Assembly: GCF_000311845.1 (NCBI RefSeq)
Contig: NZ_HE978574.1
Coordinates: 1-64,000, forward strand
Source: Enorma massiliensis phI
GTDB taxonomy: Bacteria > Actinomycetota > Coriobacteriia > Coriobacteriales > Coriobacteriaceae
DNA: 64,000 bases
Direction of reading: 5' to 3'
Within the stretch, counting starts at the first letter, position 1; every line of letters starts with the position of its first letter. Below are positions 61,337 to 64,000 of the stretch, in pieces. Position numbers and translations under genes: made by a program. Under the pieces are notes generated by a model. That model saw only the letters and a list, made by a program, of their open reading frames with translations. It searched no databases and was not told the DNA's origin.

Positions 61337-62065
61337 CTACTTGGCTTCGGCCTTGTTGTCAGCGGGCTGCTGCGGCGCCTCGAAGCGGTATCCCACACCA
61401 TGCACGGTGTAGAGCCACTTGGGGTGCTTGGGGTCGTCTCCCAGCTTAGCGCGAAGGTTCTTCACATGGGAATCGATGGTGCGCTCATAGCCCTCGAAAT
61501 CGTAGCCGAGCACCTTCTCCACGAGCTCCATGCGGTTGTACACGCGGCCAGGATGGCGTGCGAGGGTGGTAAGCAGCTTGAACTCAGAGGCGGTGAGGTC
61601 AACCTCCTTGCCCTCGACGAGAATCTTATGACCGGAGATATCGATGACGAGATCGCCGAAATCGAGCACCTCAACCTGCGGTTCATCTGTTAGATGCGTA
61701 CGGCGGAACAGCGCGCGAACGCGGGCAACGAGCTCGCGGGGGCTGAACGGCTTGATGAGGTAGTCATCGGCACCGAGCTCGAGACCGATGATGCGGTCCT
61801 CGACCTCGCCCTTCGCGGTAAGCATGATGATCGGCACGTCAGACGTGTCGCGGATGGCACGGCAGACGCGCTCGCCCGAGAGCTTGGGAAGCATGAGGTC
61901 GAGCACGATGAGGTCGAACTGGTGCTTCTCGAACTCCTCGACCGCAGACTGCCCGTCGCCAACACCGACGACCCAGTAGCCCTCGCGCTCTAGGTAAGCC
62001 GCGACGGCATCGCGAATAGCCTTCTCATCCTCAACGAGCAGGATCCTTCTTGCATCCGAAGCCAT
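61337..62065 (-). CDS. OmpR/PhoB-family response regulator
   Basis: The 242-residue regulator has the receiver acidic pair (VEDE), phosphoacceptor Asp56 in VLDLMLP, the conserved Thr of MLTAKG and Lys105 of LIKPFSPREL. The C-terminal winged helix ends in TIDSHVKNLRAKLGDD and YTVHGVGYRFE. It is co-transcribed with the kinase. A perfect palindrome upstream (62105-62125) may be its own target. The regulon is unknown. Confidence 0.95.
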   Translation of the reverse strand: MASDARRILLVEDEKAIRDAVAAYLEREGYWVVGVGDGQSAVEEFEKHQFDLIVLDLMLPKLSGERVCRAIRDTSDVPIIMLTAKGEVEDRIIGLELGADDYLIKPFSPRELVARVRALFRRTHLTDEPQVEVLDFGDLVIDISGHKILVEGKEVDLTASEFKLLTTLARHPGRVYNRMELVEKVLGYDFEGYERTIDSHVKNLRAKLGDDPKHPKWLYTVHGVGYRFEAPQQPADNKAEAK

Positions 62066-62104
62066 ATCGAGGCTCCCTTCTCAATCTGTAAAGAACCATC
62101 ACAT

Positions 62105-62125
62105 TGTATCGCACGCAGCGATACA
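62105..62125. promoter_or_regulatory. Palindrome between the response regulator and the acetyltransferase gene
   Basis: TGTATCGC and GCGATACA are perfect 8-bp arms around 5 bp. The site lies 40 bp upstream of the response regulator gene and about 98 bp upstream of the divergent GNAT gene, a good position for an operator serving both. Confidence 0.5.
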
Positions 62126-62222
62126 CTGGGCAACGGGAACGTTCGCCGGGCGATTCGCACCGGCCGGCGGAGCTCCATTGATTGATTATTACCCGACCAG
62201 TCGTTTTCTATCCGGAGGGCAC

Positions 62223-62816
62223 ATGTCTTACCGAATTCGCGCCGCCGCGGTCGCTGATGCCGCTTCGCTCCTTGCCATCTACGCACCGTATGTGACCGAT
62301 ACGTGCGTGAGCTTCGAGCTCGAGGTGCCCCCGGTCGAGGAGTTCGAACGGCGCATCCAGGCGACGCTCGATCGAGCTGCCTATCTCGTGGCAGTGGATT
62401 CGGATAGCGGCGCTGTTGCTGGCTACGCTTACAACGGATCATTCCGCTCGCGCCCCGCATACGACTGGGCGTCCGAGATTTCAATCTATCTAGCCCCCGG
62501 GCATCAGGGGCACGGGCTCGGCTCGGCGCTGCTCGATACCCTCGAAGAGCTCATGCGTCTTCAGGGCATTCGCATGAGCGAGGCCTGCATCACGTCCACC
62601 AATACCGGGTCGATCGCTTTTCATGAGCGCCACGGTTATCGCGTGTGCGGCGAGCATACCGCCTGCGGGTTTAAGCTGGGACAATGGCTTTCCGTCACTT
62701 GGATGGAAAAGCAGCTGCTGCCGCTCAACGCGGCGCCCGAGCCCCCGCATGGCTTGAGCGCCGCGGAGATTGAACCCGTGCTTGCAGCCGCGAACGCTCG
62801 CCTGCGCACAAAGTGA
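62223..62816 (+). CDS. GNAT N-acetyltransferase (phosphinothricin acetyltransferase-like)
   Basis: The 197-residue protein starts YRIRAAAVADAASLLAIYAPYV, typical of the phosphinothricin/methionine sulfoximine acetyltransferase group, and has the acetyl-CoA loop PGHQGHGLGSALL and SIAFHERHGYRVCGEH. The acceptor could be an amino-acid analogue or another small amine. ATG 62223 follows GGAGGGCAC. The last 35 residues are an extension beyond the GNAT fold. It is divergent from the two-component operon. Confidence 0.88.
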   Translation: MSYRIRAAAVADAASLLAIYAPYVTDTCVSFELEVPPVEEFERRIQATLDRAAYLVAVDSDSGAVAGYAYNGSFRSRPAYDWASEISIYLAPGHQGHGLGSALLDTLEELMRLQGIRMSEACITSTNTGSIAFHERHGYRVCGEHTACGFKLGQWLSVTWMEKQLLPLNAAPEPPHGLSAAEIEPVLAAANARLRTK

Positions 62817-62824
62817 CGCTTCGC

Positions 62825-62990
62825 TCTCGGGCGAGATTCGGACACCCACGGTGCTATCGGGCGACATCTGGACAGTCGCGGCGTTCTTGGGCGTGTTTGG
62901 TACGCTCAAGGCGCTGAATGCGTCCAAATGTCGCCCGAAAACGAGATGAATGTCCGAAAGCCGCCCGACAACACCGGAGCGAGATGCGGA
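62825..62990. repeat. Mirrored repeat element with 30-bp period, copy C
   Basis: Forward units have GGGCG at 62829, 62859 and 62889, exactly 30 bp apart. Reverse units have GCCCGA at 62933 and 62963, again 30 bp apart. TCTCGGGCGAGATTCGGACA and GTCCAAATGTCGCCCGAAAA match units of copies A and B. The element lies between the convergent GNAT and beta-propeller genes. Confidence 0.85.
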
Positions 62991-63067
62991 GCCCACCTCG
63001 ATGGAGAGCGTGCCTCGCTACTGAGCCCGCCTCGACGCAACGCGCCGAAACGGATCGTCACATTCGA

Positions 63068-64000
63068 CTAGATTGAAAACACGCGGGCGGTAACGCTCGC
63101 CGGCACACCGGTGTCGTCGCGCACCGTGGCGAAGGTTAGGAACTGGGAGCTCGCTCCCTCCGTCGCTGGGAAATCGCCGTAATCAATCGAACGATCAGGC
63201 GAGGTCAAAACCGCATAGCTCTGCGCCTCGGTATCGATCACGAAGTGCGATGCCTGGGATTTCACCAGATATCGAGACCCGTTGCCCGCGACCTGCGCCA
63301 AAGGCTCGCGGCGCAGGTAGAGATAGGGACCGCCCTCTTTTCCTATGAACGTCCCCATGTTTCCCAAGCTCCCCACCCCAGAGTAGCTCGCCTCGATCGA
63401 GAATACGAACTGGTCGTTCATGTAGGTCGCATCGAACGGCGATACCGTCCGGGGCAGAACGAGCTGATCGATCTGGTCATACGAACTCGACGTGATGTCT
63501 ACCGCGGTCATGCCATAGTACACGCCGCTTCCCTCGCGCACACGCGGCGCAATGGTGAGCACCGACCCCGAGACGCGTGGAGTCGTGGCGAAACGGCCGT
63601 GCGATTCGTAAATCTCCTGACCCTCGCTCGACCCCACGGTCCAGATATAGCAGTGCGAGTACTCCGTTGTTCGATTACCGCTTGCAAGCGGCATCTTCTG
63701 CCAGATGACGCTCGAATTCCACACGGTAAAGCGCGGCGGCTCCCAATCGCTATCGCCTGAGTCCAGCTGAACAGGGCTGCCGTAGAGCGCGCCGTTGGAA
63801 AGGCCCTGACCAAGCAAAACCCACGAGCCATCGGTGTAGTTTATCTCAATCCACGCGTACACCTGATCCGAGCAGCGCACGTCGAAGAAGCTGTAAGACG
63901 CCCCCAAGCTCGCAACATCTAACAGTGTGGTCAGGTTGCCGCTTGACAGGCTGAGCACGCCAACCGTATTGACGCTCGTCGCCGACTCCGGCGTGAGCAT
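63068..64000 (-). CDS. Probable beta-propeller (TolB-like) protein, 5' end outside the window
   Basis: The visible 310 residues are rich in Ser/Thr/Tyr and beta strands, with recurring blades of the type TVWNSSVIWQKMPL, SQASHFVIDTEAQSYAVL and LTSPDRSIDYGDFPA. This pattern fits a WD/TolB-like propeller, often extracytoplasmic. The frame is open to the window edge, where an ATG happens to stand; no ribosome site can be checked, so the gene is probably truncated here. No signal peptide is visible. Function unknown. Confidence 0.6.
   Translation of the reverse strand: MLTPESATSVNTVGVLSLSSGNLTTLLDVASLGASYSFFDVRCSDQVYAWIEINYTDGSWVLLGQGLSNGALYGSPVQLDSGDSDWEPPRFTVWNSSVIWQKMPLASGNRTTEYSHCYIWTVGSSEGQEIYESHGRFATTPRVSGSVLTIAPRVREGSGVYYGMTAVDITSSSYDQIDQLVLPRTVSPFDATYMNDQFVFSIEASYSGVGSLGNMGTFIGKEGGPYLYLRREPLAQVAGNGSRYLVKSQASHFVIDTEAQSYAVLTSPDRSIDYGDFPATEGASSQFLTFATVRDDTGVPASVTARVFSI

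Overview
The window is a gene-dense, high-GC bacterial chromosome segment, on inspection around 60% G+C, with tight operons and frequent 1-11 bp gene overlaps. Gene content fits a Gram-positive actinobacterium of the class Coriobacteriia, with a Collinsella-like organism the best guess. The pointers are an F-type ATP synthase operon running straight into murA and an LCP cell-wall gene, tilS-hpt-ftsH, an M29 aminopeptidase, a DUF1385 membrane protein and many zinc-ribbon envelope proteins. No marker gene such as 16S rRNA is present, so the taxonomy is an inference.

Layout. 1-4,400: phosphohexomutase, homocysteine S-methyltransferase, a DtxR/MntR-type repressor and peptidase T. 4,490-14,110 (minus strand): an atp operon (atpI-like, B, E, F, H, A, G, D, C) with a good sigma-70-like promoter at 14,083-14,110, followed by murA and an LCP glycopolymer transferase. 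14,354-15,453: upp and rpiB. 15,865-17,148: a more A/T-rich AAA ATPase (DUF4143 type) behind a large inverted repeat. 17,119-22,389 (minus): prfA, prmC, tsaC-type gene, glpK.

22,875-36,626 is the unusual region. It holds twelve plus-strand genes, plus one minus-strand gene with a different zinc finger. Eight of the plus-strand products carry a paired C-x2-C zinc ribbon at one end, and most of the rest are membrane proteins or lipoproteins. The two sub-blocks, starting at 22,875 and 29,764, are each preceded by the same two-part promoter-like motif (CTTTCAAAACCT, then TTCTTATACT 19-20 bp on, then a leader of about 94 nt). I treat this as the candidate undescribed system: a co-regulated envelope apparatus whose cytosolic ends are zinc ribbons.

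36,960-53,311: DUF1385 protein, a RumA/TrmA-family RNA methyltransferase, a membrane-anchored lipase-like hydrolase, PHP hydrolase and aminotransferase; then ftsH, hpt, tilS, a YycJ-type MBL hydrolase, hsp20 with an HspR-like operator, a tail-anchored protein, deoC and an RmlD-like reductase. 53,545-64,000: phosphoglucomutase, tRNA-Lys(UUU), a RelB/RelE-type toxin-antitoxin pair, M29 aminopeptidase, a small membrane protein, purC, a two-component system, a GNAT acetyltransferase and the 3' part of a probable beta-propeller protein.

Intergenic DNA is rich in structure. The strongest signal is a family of mirrored repeats with a unit of about 30 bp, in three places (49,640, 55,440 and 62,825): several copies of a TCGGGCGAGATTCGGAC-type unit in one orientation, then several in the reverse orientation. 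There are also a 191-bp element bounded by perfect 23-bp inverted repeats (43,931-44,121), a 144-bp element bounded by 20-bp inverted repeats (36,748-36,891), and short tandem duplications. All calls come from reading the sequence and the translated frames. No database search was possible.
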